26,721 nt of DNA, from assembly GCA_002780805.1 (NCBI GenBank), contig PEUD01000002.1, positions 1-26,721 on the forward strand, read 5' to 3'. The notes under the pieces were generated by a model that was not told the DNA's origin, made no database searches, and was given only the letters and a program-made list of their open reading frames with translations. The number at the start of each line of letters is the position of its first letter. The stretch's first letter is position 1. The position numbers and the translations under genes are program-made. The DNA comes from Candidatus Omnitrophica bacterium CG02_land_8_20_14_3_00__42_8 (lineage in GTDB: Bacteria > Omnitrophota > Gorgyraeia > Gorgyraeales > Gorgyraeaceae). Shown here one piece after another: positions 8,649 through 17,031 of the stretch.

Positions 8649-9522
8649 GGCTTGAAACCTCCAAAGCTATTTTATCATTACATAACAGATAATTACAAGG
8701 ATTACCGTCTGTTGTAATGTTTTTCATATTTTTGAGCGTTCCATTTTTTTCATCAATATAGAAATACGAATAACCCTTACCCTTTAATATCTGCTCAACG
8801 TTAACGGCAACCCCGCTGTTTAATATCTCCATTAGCATTGTTGGCTGCATCTGGCCCAGGTAATCCTCTATGCCTTTTAAAACCTCGGGCTCATGCATTT
8901 CAACATCTATTTTCATTAAATCTATTTTGGATATGCCTTTCTGCTTAATATATGTAGAAAGCCTGGCAACCTGAATTTCGGACTCAACAACATCTGTACC
9001 GGCAGGCATCATATTTTTATTTACTGTTACAGAATATACATGATCCGCGTTACTGTCGTATATAACCGCTTTCCCGTCGTAGCTGGACAGCGCCAGCTCT
9101 TCGCAGGTAATGTCATAATTATTCAACCGGCAATTCATTTTCAGCCTTTGACAAACCCTTTTTATCGGCTCAAACGCGTAGATTTTAGATGCGGGATTAA
9201 CAGTCTTGGCAACCAAGGAATACATCCCTGTATTTGCCCCCACATCCAGGATACAATTTGATATCCTGGACAAAGCTATCCACAACTTTATTGATTCTTT
9301 TTCCCAGTTTCCGCTAAGCCCTGACCAAAAAATATCATTCTCAATCTGATAGCCAAAATGGTGTACTTTAAAACTTTTTCCATCCAGGCCAACCTTAAAC
9401 GTGCCTTTAAAATGCAAATGCCTGTAAACAGATTCTGGCGGCTTATAAAAAATTTTGAGCAGCGAAAACAACTGTTTTTTAAAAGGCATAATGTTATAAA
9501 TAATCTTTACTATTTTTTTCAT
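8638..9522 (-). CDS. FkbM family methyltransferase
   Basis: 294 residues. Motif I is ILDVGANTG (91-99), followed by YAFEPI (115-120), the LNN-containing segment after it, and the FkbM signature MKIDVEMHEPEVLKGIE (203-219). FkbM enzymes are SAM-dependent O-methyltransferases, and those in glycan loci are usually assumed to methylate sugar hydroxyls. About 85 N-terminal residues with basic and aromatic character precede the catalytic domain. The ATG is one base after the radical SAM stop; the 3' end overlaps the next methyltransferase by 11 bases. The two adjacent methyltransferases suggest at least two methylation steps. The substrate is not known. Confidence 0.9.
   Translation of the reverse strand: MKKIVKIIYNIMPFKKQLFSLLKIFYKPPESVYRHLHFKGTFKVGLDGKSFKVHHFGYQIENDIFWSGLSGNWEKESIKLWIALSRISNCILDVGANTGMYSLVAKTVNPASKIYAFEPIKRVCQRLKMNCRLNNYDITCEELALSSYDGKAVIYDSNADHVYSVTVNKNMMPAGTDVVESEIQVARLSTYIKQKGISKIDLMKIDVEMHEPEVLKGIEDYLGQMQPTMLMEILNSGVAVNVEQILKGKGYSYFYIDEKNGTLKNMKNITTDGNPCNYLLCNDKIALEVSSHGL
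8658..8662 (-). promoter_or_regulatory. Shine-Dalgarno site that fixes the zinc-ribbon methyltransferase start
   Basis: GGAGG on the coding strand, 9 bases before the ATG at 8648, lying inside the end of the FkbM gene. It supports reinitiation or internal initiation despite the 11-base overlap. Confidence 0.75.
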
Positions 9523-9523
9523 T

Positions 9524-10939
9524 TTAATTGATTTTTAAAATCGATAACGCGCTAAGGTATCTTTTTATGTCTTCTAAAGTCCTGATTTTCGATATCCTGC
9601 CCGCTATATAAGAAGGCCGTTTATAAAAAGACGCATAGGCCTGTCTTTGAAAAGATTGGAGCTTATTTAAACCGATGTTTCTATTCACATAGGAGGCCAC
9701 TTTACCTGTAATAAGGTATTTTGAATAATCCGCTTCCAGCGCATCTTCGCCTTTGGCTATCTCGTACAGCCTTGTCCCGGGGTAAGCCTGCGGCAGGTAA
9801 AACGTCGCGTAGTCAATACCGCTTGAAAGCGCGAAATCAACGGTATCTTTGACTGTTTCCTCTGTTTCTCCTGGAAAACCCAAAATAAAAAATGCCCTTA
9901 CTTCCATACCGGCTCTCTTTACCATTTTTATGGCTTCGGACGCGGTTTTAACGGTAATACCCTTGCTGATGGCTTTTAGTATATTATCGTTGCCGCTTTC
10001 TATACCGAAGTCCACTGACCAGCAGCCCGCGGATTTCATATGCTTCAGCATATTGACAGTAATCGTGTTGACCCTGCCGTTACAGCTCCAGAGCAACCCG
10101 TATCTTTTGATTTCATCGCAGAAATCAATTGTTGTTTTTTCATTCATCGTAAAAACATCGTCCCAAATCCTTAATTCCTTTGTTTTGAATTTTTTTGCCA
10201 GCCTGTCCACCTCATGCATTACGTTTTCTATGGACCTTGATTTCACAGAAGGCCCGAAAGCCCCGCGGTCGCAGAATATACACGAATACGGACAACCCCT
10301 TGCCGTCAATATGGACCTTACAGGCGTTCTTTTATAACTTGAAGGCGTCCTTTTATATTTGGATAAAGGCAGATATTCCAACGCTGGAAAAGGCAGCGTA
10401 TCTATGTCCTTCATAAGCTTTCTTGGTGAATTTATATGGCATTTGCCGTCGGGGCTTTTCCAGAGTGTCCCGTCAATGTTATCTGTATTTCTTTTTTCAA
10501 TAATCGCCCTCACCAAGTCCAAAAATGTGTGTTCGCCTTCGCCGTAAACTGCAAAATTAAAAAGATTGCTGTCATTAAGCAGATATTCGCCCAGGCCAGC
10601 ATTCACCATACTGTTTACATGCGGCCCTCCTATAACTGTTATCGCGTCAGGCTGTATCTCTTTAATTAATGATAAATTTTTCTTTGTCGTATACCAGTCA
10701 GGCGTATATGTACTTATCCCAATAATATCATATTTTTCCTTCAACAGAAATGCGCTGAAAGCAGCACTGTCATACCCCTCCGCGAGACAGTCCAGCACCT
10801 CAACATTATAGCCGGCCTGTATTAAGACCGCCGCTAAATAAGCGATGCCTAAAGGCTCTGAAACAGTAAATATTTCATCAATGGCCTTTATTGAGGACGG
10901 ATTATATTCTCTTGTCGTTGTACAAAGTAGTATCTTCAA
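9524..10939 (-). CDS. B12-binding-type radical SAM protein (copy 1)
   Basis: 471 residues with the two-domain layout of cobalamin-type radical SAM enzymes. A Rossmann-like B12-binding domain spans roughly 1-150 (PLGIAYLAAVL at 29-39, IGGPHV at 103-108, YGEGE at 132-136). A radical SAM barrel follows with the iron-sulfur motif C216, C220, C223 in ARGCPYSCIFC. Later come DFGIESGND and FILGFPGETEET, typical of the family. The DxHxxG motif is absent (DCLAEG at 50-55 has no histidine), so any cobalamin would bind without a protein histidine ligand. Family members carry out C- or P-methylation and other radical steps. Here the enzyme lies 15 bases downstream of a DPM1-like GT2 and one base upstream of FkbM. 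The substrate is unknown. Confidence 0.88.
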   Translation of the reverse strand: MKILLCTTTREYNPSSIKAIDEIFTVSEPLGIAYLAAVLIQAGYNVEVLDCLAEGYDSAAFSAFLLKEKYDIIGISTYTPDWYTTKKNLSLIKEIQPDAITVIGGPHVNSMVNAGLGEYLLNDSNLFNFAVYGEGEHTFLDLVRAIIEKRNTDNIDGTLWKSPDGKCHINSPRKLMKDIDTLPFPALEYLPLSKYKRTPSSYKRTPVRSILTARGCPYSCIFCDRGAFGPSVKSRSIENVMHEVDRLAKKFKTKELRIWDDVFTMNEKTTIDFCDEIKRYGLLWSCNGRVNTITVNMLKHMKSAGCWSVDFGIESGNDNILKAISKGITVKTASEAIKMVKRAGMEVRAFFILGFPGETEETVKDTVDFALSSGIDYATFYLPQAYPGTRLYEIAKGEDALEADYSKYLITGKVASYVNRNIGLNKLQSFQRQAYASFYKRPSYIAGRISKIRTLEDIKRYLSALSILKIN

Positions 10940-10954
10940 TTTTACCTGAAAGTT

Positions 10955-11629
10955 TTATAAATTAAAAACATCCAAAAACAGCCTCCAGAAGAACAAATAT
11001 GCCTTTCTGTAAGTAGGCAACTTGGAAACGCCCCATTTTCTTTCATATTCATGAGTAGCTACCTCTGCGACCCTGTATTTCTTCTTAAGGCACTGCACTA
11101 TCATGTGCTGTTCAACATCAAAATTATTAGCCCTTAATTCAAGTTTCAATCCGACATCTCTTTTTACAGCCCTAAACCCGTTCAGGCATTCAGTGAGATT
11201 TACCTTCCATAGATAATTGATAATCAAGGTTAAAAGCCCCCCGCCAACGCTGCGCAAATACGTATCAATATCGCCTTTCCATTCATCGCTTCCGCCCTTG
11301 TGCCTTGAGCCTATCACCAAATCCGCCTCATTTTTCACTATTGGCTCTATCAACGCCGGAATCTGCGACGGATCATGGGAGCCGTCGGCATCCATAAAAA
11401 CAACTATATCCATTGCTGCTTCTTTTATGCCGACTTTATACGCATCCCCCTTGCCTTTTTTATTGTCAGAAACAACTTTGGCCCCCGCAGAAGAAGCGCA
11501 TTGGGAAGTTTTATCGCTTGAATGCCCGTCTACCACTATAATCTCGTCAGCAAAATTTTTTGCTGATTCTACCAGACGGGATATGCCGCCTTCTTCATTT
11601 TTAGCCGGTATTACCAATGAAACAGTCAT
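10955..11629 (-). CDS. Glycosyltransferase family 2, polyprenyl-phosphate mannose/glucose synthase-like, soluble form
   Basis: 224 residues. The GT-A fold starts at VSLVIPAKNEEGG (3-15), continues through IIVVDGHSSDKT (30-41), and has the metal-binding DxD in FMDADGSHDP (78-87), then VIGSRH and a CLNGFRAVKRD segment. This is the DPM1/GtrB-like pattern: transfer of hexose from a nucleotide sugar to polyprenyl phosphate in the cytoplasm. It has no membrane tail, unlike the second GT2 in the window. I chose the ATG at 11629, whose ATGA overlap with the upstream stop is typical of this operon, over the GTG at 11641, which has no visible ribosome binding site. Lipid-phosphate as acceptor is inferred from family resemblance. 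Confidence 0.87.
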   Translation of the reverse strand: MTVSLVIPAKNEEGGISRLVESAKNFADEIIVVDGHSSDKTSQCASSAGAKVVSDNKKGKGDAYKVGIKEAAMDIVVFMDADGSHDPSQIPALIEPIVKNEADLVIGSRHKGGSDEWKGDIDTYLRSVGGGLLTLIINYLWKVNLTECLNGFRAVKRDVGLKLELRANNFDVEQHMIVQCLKKKYRVAEVATHEYERKWGVSKLPTYRKAYLFFWRLFLDVFNL

Positions 11630-12894
11630 AAGCGCCCGCACCTGGATCTATTAAAAAATATAACAGCTCCTATTCCCAGAAGAAACCAAAAATGCCGCAT
11701 GGTCAATATATCAACGCTGAAACCGGCTATCAAAAAAGCTATTACGCCTAACGCGATAATCCTGGCATCTCTTTTAAAAAAGGCATTTTTTATATTAAGC
11801 CATAGAAATAACAATGTGGCAAATAACCCCAATATGCCTGTTTCTGACGCCCACCCCAGATATGTGGAATGTGGATCTTTTGTCTTCCATTCAATATTAT
11901 CGGGGTCAGGCAGCACCTTTTTGGCTTTATCCCAATCCACATAATTAACAAGATTATAATTATACCTGCCAAGGCCCACGCCGACAACAGGATGGTCTTT
12001 CCACATCTTTAAAGCCGCCTCCGATAAAATCAGATATTCTGATTTTTGTGTATTTATTTTAAACGGCTTAAACTCTACCGGAAACACCCAGACAGCCAAG
12101 GTCATAAAAGATAATACAAGAAAAATACAGGCTAAAAATAACGCCGGTATCTTCAGCAAAATATATTTTTTCCCCGGATATAAAATAAATAAGCTCGAGG
12201 CGGCTAATAAAAATACGGGCCCGAGGATCCTGCTTTTAGTCAGCAAGGCTGTAAAGAGATGCAGCGATAATACAAAAATATAAAAACCATAATCCTTGGC
12301 CCGCGCCATCCTGCTTTTTATTATCATAAAAATAAACGTTATGCTTGTTATAAAATATGCGGCAAACATATTAGGATTTTTAAGCGTAGAGCTTGCCCTG
12401 AGATAAAATTGCGCCTGATGGGGAATGCTTGATATTTTGTCAACAGACTGTATTTGCGGCGTCAGGATATTCAAAGAACCTGAAAATAAACCTGCTATAT
12501 AGCCCAAAATCCCTATGACGCACACGACGCTGCTTACCAACACCCACACACGGATACACCTGCACAGATATTCATCTTCTTTTATTAATAATACGGCGGA
12601 AAAATACAGCGCTACTAAATACACTGTTGCCGCGTATTCTATAATTTCCCTGGAATCAAACCCGTTAAAAACCAAGGAAATAAAAAATGAGAACAATAAA
12701 AAAGCCGCGGGCAGCAAAAACGGCACGCTCATTTTATCTTTTGCTTTTATGTGTTCGTATATAAAAAATAACAAAAATACGACAAATAATACATCGCAAT
12801 ATTGTATCTTGCTCCCGATAAAAGGCAGTTCAGGGACCTTCATGACAGGCAGCAATATAATATAGAATAAAAACAGTATTTTACTGATTTTCAT
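11626..12894 (-). CDS. O-antigen ligase/polymerase family membrane protein (Wzy_C)
   Basis: 422 residues with about ten to twelve hydrophobic membrane segments and a large external loop near 272-350. The loop holds the family hallmarks HPVVGVGLGRY (301-311) and DPHSTYLGWASETG (340-353), with H342 the likely functional histidine; a TKSR stretch sits at 219-222. Wzy_C proteins either ligate undecaprenyl-linked glycan to lipid A core or another acceptor, or polymerise repeat units, on the outer face of the inner membrane. Sequence alone does not separate the two. GAGG lies 10 bases before the ATG. It is the only ligase/polymerase candidate in the window. Confidence 0.88.
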   Translation of the reverse strand: MKISKILFLFYIILLPVMKVPELPFIGSKIQYCDVLFVVFLLFFIYEHIKAKDKMSVPFLLPAAFLLFSFFISLVFNGFDSREIIEYAATVYLVALYFSAVLLIKEDEYLCRCIRVWVLVSSVVCVIGILGYIAGLFSGSLNILTPQIQSVDKISSIPHQAQFYLRASSTLKNPNMFAAYFITSITFIFMIIKSRMARAKDYGFYIFVLSLHLFTALLTKSRILGPVFLLAASSLFILYPGKKYILLKIPALFLACIFLVLSFMTLAVWVFPVEFKPFKINTQKSEYLILSEAALKMWKDHPVVGVGLGRYNYNLVNYVDWDKAKKVLPDPDNIEWKTKDPHSTYLGWASETGILGLFATLLFLWLNIKNAFFKRDARIIALGVIAFLIAGFSVDILTMRHFWFLLGIGAVIFFNRSRCGRL

Positions 12895-12904
12895 TTGATT
12901 AAAA

Positions 12905-12908
12905 CCTC
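12905..12908 (-). promoter_or_regulatory. Shine-Dalgarno site of the O-antigen ligase-like gene
   Basis: GAGG on the coding strand, 10 bases before the ATG at 12894, within the 18-base gap that is the longest non-coding stretch in the window. Confidence 0.6.
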
Positions 12909-12912
12909 ATTA

Positions 12913-14757
12913 TCAAATATAACCTTTCACCAGGTAATAGGCTATGCCTAAATATTCATGCATAATGGCTTTTATCTGCTCCAGCCTTACACCTCTGGAC
13001 CTGTCATAAAACTGGCTGTTACTGACAGGGGCATACACCACCCTGACACCGCGGCCTGATTTATCAAATACCGCCTTTGCCCTTCTCATATTATAAGGCG
13101 ACGTGACAAGTAAAACGGTTTTATAGTTATTCTTGTTCAGGATATTTTTTGAAAATATAACGTTTTCATAAGTGCTGTTTGCCTTTTCCTCTAAAATAAT
13201 ATCCTCTGCCGGCACACCCATAGAGAGAGCGAAAAGTTTCATGTTCTGGGCATCGTTGTATATATACGTGTATCCTGATGAAAATATCAACTTATTCGCG
13301 TACCCTTTGTTGCGCAATTCAACGGCATATCTGGCCCTCTCAATAGTACTCTTACCGGGGCTACCTGTTTCTCCGACCCCGCCTCCAAATACCACTATCG
13401 CGTCAGCCTTTTGCGGCATTTCAGAAATTCTTAAAGGGCTTGCCAAAAACCAGATAAAGGGCGTTGTAAACAGTAAAAAATAAACCAGCGCGCAAACAGC
13501 GCCGAAACGAAATACCTTTCTTCTGGCAACCCTGTAAAAATTAACCAGGTTTTCCTTCCACATGGCTTCCATATCCGTTGTTTTTCTCTCAATTTCAGCC
13601 TCTATCAAACTACTCATATTCTCTATGCGCGCCGCCCAGCTGTTCTGGCTGGCAACTTCTATTCTAACCCCTGCTAAAGAATCTTTATTTTCATTAACCG
13701 TTTGCGTAAGATATTTATCAAATTTCGCGCTGTCATCTGCTACATACACAACATTATTGTAAGTCCTGTTAAACGATATAACCTCAGGCAGGGATGTGGA
13801 TACAACCGCCTTACCCATTGCCAAATATTCATTTAATTTTGTCGGATAGACGTTTTTCGTATAATCAGTGATAGCGTACGGGATAATGCATGTATCAAAA
13901 TATTTGATGAATAGCGGCAGTTTCTGGTGGTCTTTTTTGCCCAGGAAATAAACATTCTTGAAAAGCGAAAACAGGGTTATATCAGTCTGCACAGGCCCTA
14001 TAAAAACAAAAGAATATTCCGGGTGCGCCTCTGCCAGGCCTTTCACCAGGCGCTGGTCGATCCATTTGTGCACACCGCCTATATAGCCGACTATCGGCTT
14101 TTTAATGCCAACCAGCTCCTCCGGCATCGGATCCTGCCCAAACAGGGCCTTCTGGAACTTGTCAAAATTTACGGCAAAAGGGAAACTATACACCTTGCTG
14201 TTATATTTAGAACAGTAGTTGTACAATTCCGCAGAGGTCACAAAAACCAAATCCGCTTTTTTTAACAATCTCTCTTCTGAGCGCTTTATCTTTTTAGCTG
14301 AAGCTGAACTGACGGCAAAACTATCAATACAATAATAAATAAATATTTTTTTCTTCAGATTATCCGCTATATCAAGACTTAAAGGGGTCGGCAAAAATGT
14401 CCATACGACAGGATCGCTGAAATTCATCGCCTTCATCCACTTTTCCAATGCGGAAAGGATTAAACGCCTGTTTATCCATCTTACAGCCCTGAGATAAGGA
14501 AACGGAAAAACCAACGGCGAAAATATATACAGGTTATGCGCCTCCTTATTTATACCCCTTGTCCCTTTAAACCAATTCTTAACCCTGTTTCTAATCCTGG
14601 AAAAATCTTTTATGCCCGGGGCCCTTACACCTGTATTTTCAATAAAAAGGACTCTATTGCCGTTTTTAGCAAGGTTGCTCATTATTTCCTGGTGCCCCTG
14701 CCATATAAAATCCCAATCTATGCTGGATATGCAGATAATGTCTTTATTTTTTAGCAT
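12913..14757 (-). CDS. Glycosyltransferase (GT-B) - membrane helix - YdcF/ElyC-like (DUF218) fusion
   Basis: 614 residues in three parts. Residues 1-390 are a GT-B glycosyltransferase: DWDFIWQGHQEIM near the N-terminus, YYCIDSF at 141-147, GYIGGVHKW at 224-232, and a donor-site region TKLNEYLAMGKAVVS (306-320). Residues 418-439 form one hydrophobic helix flanked on its N side by basic residues (RRKVFR). Residues 451-600 are a YdcF/SanA/ElyC-like domain: ADAIVVFGGG, ERARYAVEL, GYANKLIFSSG, MGVPAEDIILEEKANSTYENV, VTSPYNMRRAK. The basic flank predicts a cytoplasmic transferase and a periplasmic YdcF domain. YdcF relatives act in envelope biogenesis, but their chemistry is poorly known. The start overlaps the upstream stop by 14 bases. 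Confidence 0.88.
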   Translation of the reverse strand: MLKNKDIICISSIDWDFIWQGHQEIMSNLAKNGNRVLFIENTGVRAPGIKDFSRIRNRVKNWFKGTRGINKEAHNLYIFSPLVFPFPYLRAVRWINRRLILSALEKWMKAMNFSDPVVWTFLPTPLSLDIADNLKKKIFIYYCIDSFAVSSASAKKIKRSEERLLKKADLVFVTSAELYNYCSKYNSKVYSFPFAVNFDKFQKALFGQDPMPEELVGIKKPIVGYIGGVHKWIDQRLVKGLAEAHPEYSFVFIGPVQTDITLFSLFKNVYFLGKKDHQKLPLFIKYFDTCIIPYAITDYTKNVYPTKLNEYLAMGKAVVSTSLPEVISFNRTYNNVVYVADDSAKFDKYLTQTVNENKDSLAGVRIEVASQNSWAARIENMSSLIEAEIERKTTDMEAMWKENLVNFYRVARRKVFRFGAVCALVYFLLFTTPFIWFLASPLRISEMPQKADAIVVFGGGVGETGSPGKSTIERARYAVELRNKGYANKLIFSSGYTYIYNDAQNMKLFALSMGVPAEDIILEEKANSTYENVIFSKNILNKNNYKTVLLVTSPYNMRRAKAVFDKSGRGVRVVYAPVSNSQFYDRSRGVRLEQIKAIMHEYLGIAYYLVKGYI

Positions 14758-15811
14758 TTTTTAATATACCTATATATTTTTTTGCGTTAATCTCTGCTGA
14801 AAACATTTCCTCAACTGTTTTCCTGCCTGCAAGCCCGGTCGTCCTTCGCAAAGGCACATCCTCTATCAGCCTGGATAGTTTTTCAAACCACTGATCTTCT
14901 GTGGCAGCCAAAAAACCATTTTTCTCGTCTGAAATGAATTCATTGATCATCCCTACCGGAGAAGCTACGACAGGAACGCCTACTGACATATACTGAATGG
15001 CCTTAAAACCCGCCTTACCGTACGCCCACTGATTATCTATTAACGGATATATGCCTATGTCTATACTTTGAAAATCTTCGGCTTCTTTTTCCAGGCTCCA
15101 ATCGTAATTTTCAACTTTTACGCCAGGTACAGAGATATTTTGCTTTGCCCCTACAATCTTCAGAATAAAATCATATTTTGCGCTCAGCCTTTCCATAACA
15201 TTGAATATTATTTTCAGGTAAAAAGCTGTTGTTGGCGAACCTATCCAGCCTATGGTTAAGCGCTCTGATTTTTTTTCGGATACAAAAAACTTTTTAGTGT
15301 CTATTGGCGTAGGCAATATGTGAACCGAATTGTTAAATTTCCTTGCGTATTCCTCCAGAAACCTGTTGGCAACTATAACCACTGAAGACATTTTTATAAT
15401 TGCCCTGGTCTTAGATGGAAATTTCAAAAACCTGTAAAACCTGTTAACAGGGTTATAGTTCGGCAGAAAAATTGCATCGTCAAAATCAAAAATTATCGGC
15501 TTTCCCAACAAATGCATAATCCATTCAAAAACAGGCGGTCCGAACGGGCAGGCTTCACGGTGTATAAATACAACGTCATACCTGTGCGCCCTGATAATAT
15601 CCAAAAAACGTATCAAGATAGCTTTTATAAAATAATCTGTCTTTTTGCAAAAATTGCCCTTTACGTAAAGTATTCCATAAAATTTGTCAAAAGCAAACGG
15701 GCTGATATCATAATCTATATTTTCCGCTTTTAAATACGGAAAATACTGCTCCACCCTGAATCTATTGCTCGGGCCTTTTGAGGAATATGGCACTATAAAT
15801 AATACTTTCAT
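14744..15811 (-). CDS. Glycosyltransferase family 4
   Basis: 355 residues. It opens with VLFIVPYSSKGPSNRFRV (3-20), a form seen in a GT4 subgroup common in polysaccharide loci. That subgroup also shows IIFDFDDAIFLPNYNP (106-121) and IGWIGSPTT (187-195), where the second Rossmann half begins, and GFKAIQYMSVGVPVVASPVG (268-287). It should add one sugar to a lipid-linked glycan at the cytoplasmic membrane face. The classic EX7E glutamates are not obvious; Q273 and surrounding residues occupy that region. Its ATG overlaps the previous GT4 stop as ATGA, so the two are probably coupled and may act in sequence. Confidence 0.87.
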   Translation of the reverse strand: MKVLFIVPYSSKGPSNRFRVEQYFPYLKAENIDYDISPFAFDKFYGILYVKGNFCKKTDYFIKAILIRFLDIIRAHRYDVVFIHREACPFGPPVFEWIMHLLGKPIIFDFDDAIFLPNYNPVNRFYRFLKFPSKTRAIIKMSSVVIVANRFLEEYARKFNNSVHILPTPIDTKKFFVSEKKSERLTIGWIGSPTTAFYLKIIFNVMERLSAKYDFILKIVGAKQNISVPGVKVENYDWSLEKEAEDFQSIDIGIYPLIDNQWAYGKAGFKAIQYMSVGVPVVASPVGMINEFISDEKNGFLAATEDQWFEKLSRLIEDVPLRRTTGLAGRKTVEEMFSAEINAKKYIGILKNAKK

Positions 15812-17031
15812 TTTGTGAGCTCGCTGTATATCCTGCGATAACTATCTGCGCCCATTTCCAGCGACAGATACTTCCGGGCTACTGCGCGGCACCTGCCTGC
15901 AAGGGTTTTACCTTCCTGCAACAATTCAAATAATTCTTTAATCTTATCCATGTATTCATTTTTATTGAAGTCTTTGATTACCACCCCTACGCGATTATCC
16001 CTGACCAGCTCCTCTGTATCTCCGATTCCGGAATTTATAATAACAGGCTTTCCGCAGGCTAAAAATTCGCCAAGCTTAATAGGGGATGACCCAAATTTTT
16101 TATACGGATTTATAAAAAATATGCCTGCGTCTGCGCAATTCAGTAAAACCGGTATCTCCTCATATAAGGGATGGATAAAATAGGCCTTTTGGCTGTCTAT
16201 ACTGATTTTCTTTTTGTTTAACACCTCTATATCATCCTGCGTCAAAATCAAAAATTTTAAATTCTGATTTTTGCCGGATGCGCATTCAAAAAAATCCATC
16301 ATTTCTTTTATTAAATAAAAAGTGCCCAGCTTGCCGGGATAGATAAACAGCATATCTGCCGTTATACCGTATTTTTTAAGCGCATCTTTCTTACGGATGT
16401 CGCTATAATCCCCGAATCTTTCCATATCAACGCAGCACGGTATAACAGATATGGAGATATTTTTGTCTTTAAAGTATCCTGTATCAGCGATACTGCTTCT
16501 GTGCTTTTCTGTCAGAACCACCACTGCATCGGTTTTACTGAACAGTTTTTTTTCTGCGGCCTTGACAAGGTTAAAAAACACCCCGGCTTCCTTCCACAGC
16601 CCGCCGCCTACGTATTCTTCTGCCAGGAGCCCCCTTGTGTCAAATATAAACTTAAACCCTAATATGCGCGGCAGAAATAAGGCTATAACTCCAGGCGTCA
16701 CGCCCCTTACATGGATAATCCCGAACCTATGCCTGGCCGCTAGATATAAAGATACAAAAAAACCTGTTATTACGTCAAAAAAAGTGGATATTTTATCGGG
16801 ATACTTGTGGTAAACAAGCCATTTCCAGGTAATCCCGTAATTTTTCAGCTCATCGCCTATACGTTTCAGCTCTCCAGGCGTATATTTCTCCAGGTCTTTC
16901 TTCTTTTCAAACGTCAGCAGGACAAATTTATACCCGTCTTTTGAAAGTATTTTAAGATAGGGCGTAACCTGTGATGGCAAAATACTTTCCAGCAGGCCGT
17001 TATAAGAAATGTAAAGGACCTTTTTATTCAT
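15808..17031 (-). CDS. Glycosyltransferase family 4
   Basis: 407 residues. The N-terminal half has LPSQVTPYLKIL (18-29), IIHVRG (105-110) and the subgroup-specific DTRGLLAEEY (131-140). The donor half has YPGKLGTFYL (231-240) and SPIKLGEFLACGKPVI (316-331), which holds the nucleotide-sugar binding glutamate E322. The N-terminal pattern resembles GT4 enzymes found with O-antigen and exopolysaccharide genes. The ATG lies inside the end of the radical SAM gene (8-base overlap), and the stop overlaps the following GT4 start by 4 bases. The donor sugar cannot be inferred. Confidence 0.87.
   Translation of the reverse strand: MNKKVLYISYNGLLESILPSQVTPYLKILSKDGYKFVLLTFEKKKDLEKYTPGELKRIGDELKNYGITWKWLVYHKYPDKISTFFDVITGFFVSLYLAARHRFGIIHVRGVTPGVIALFLPRILGFKFIFDTRGLLAEEYVGGGLWKEAGVFFNLVKAAEKKLFSKTDAVVVLTEKHRSSIADTGYFKDKNISISVIPCCVDMERFGDYSDIRKKDALKKYGITADMLFIYPGKLGTFYLIKEMMDFFECASGKNQNLKFLILTQDDIEVLNKKKISIDSQKAYFIHPLYEEIPVLLNCADAGIFFINPYKKFGSSPIKLGEFLACGKPVIINSGIGDTEELVRDNRVGVVIKDFNKNEYMDKIKELFELLQEGKTLAGRCRAVARKYLSLEMGADSYRRIYSELTK

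Noticed and set aside
9849..10337. Plus-strand 162-codon frame
   Set aside because: It lies opposite the conserved radical SAM domain of 9524-10939 and shows no motif; other long plus-strand frames, such as 11217-11654 and 3174-3551, were dismissed for the same reason.
10322..10357. Near-repeat of 15 bases spaced 21 apart in radical SAM copy 1 (YKRTPSS then YKRTPVR)
   Set aside because: A double Tyr-basic-Pro pattern just before the iron-sulfur motif is, as far as I recall, usual in this family, so the DNA similarity probably follows from the protein sequence rather than a recent duplication.
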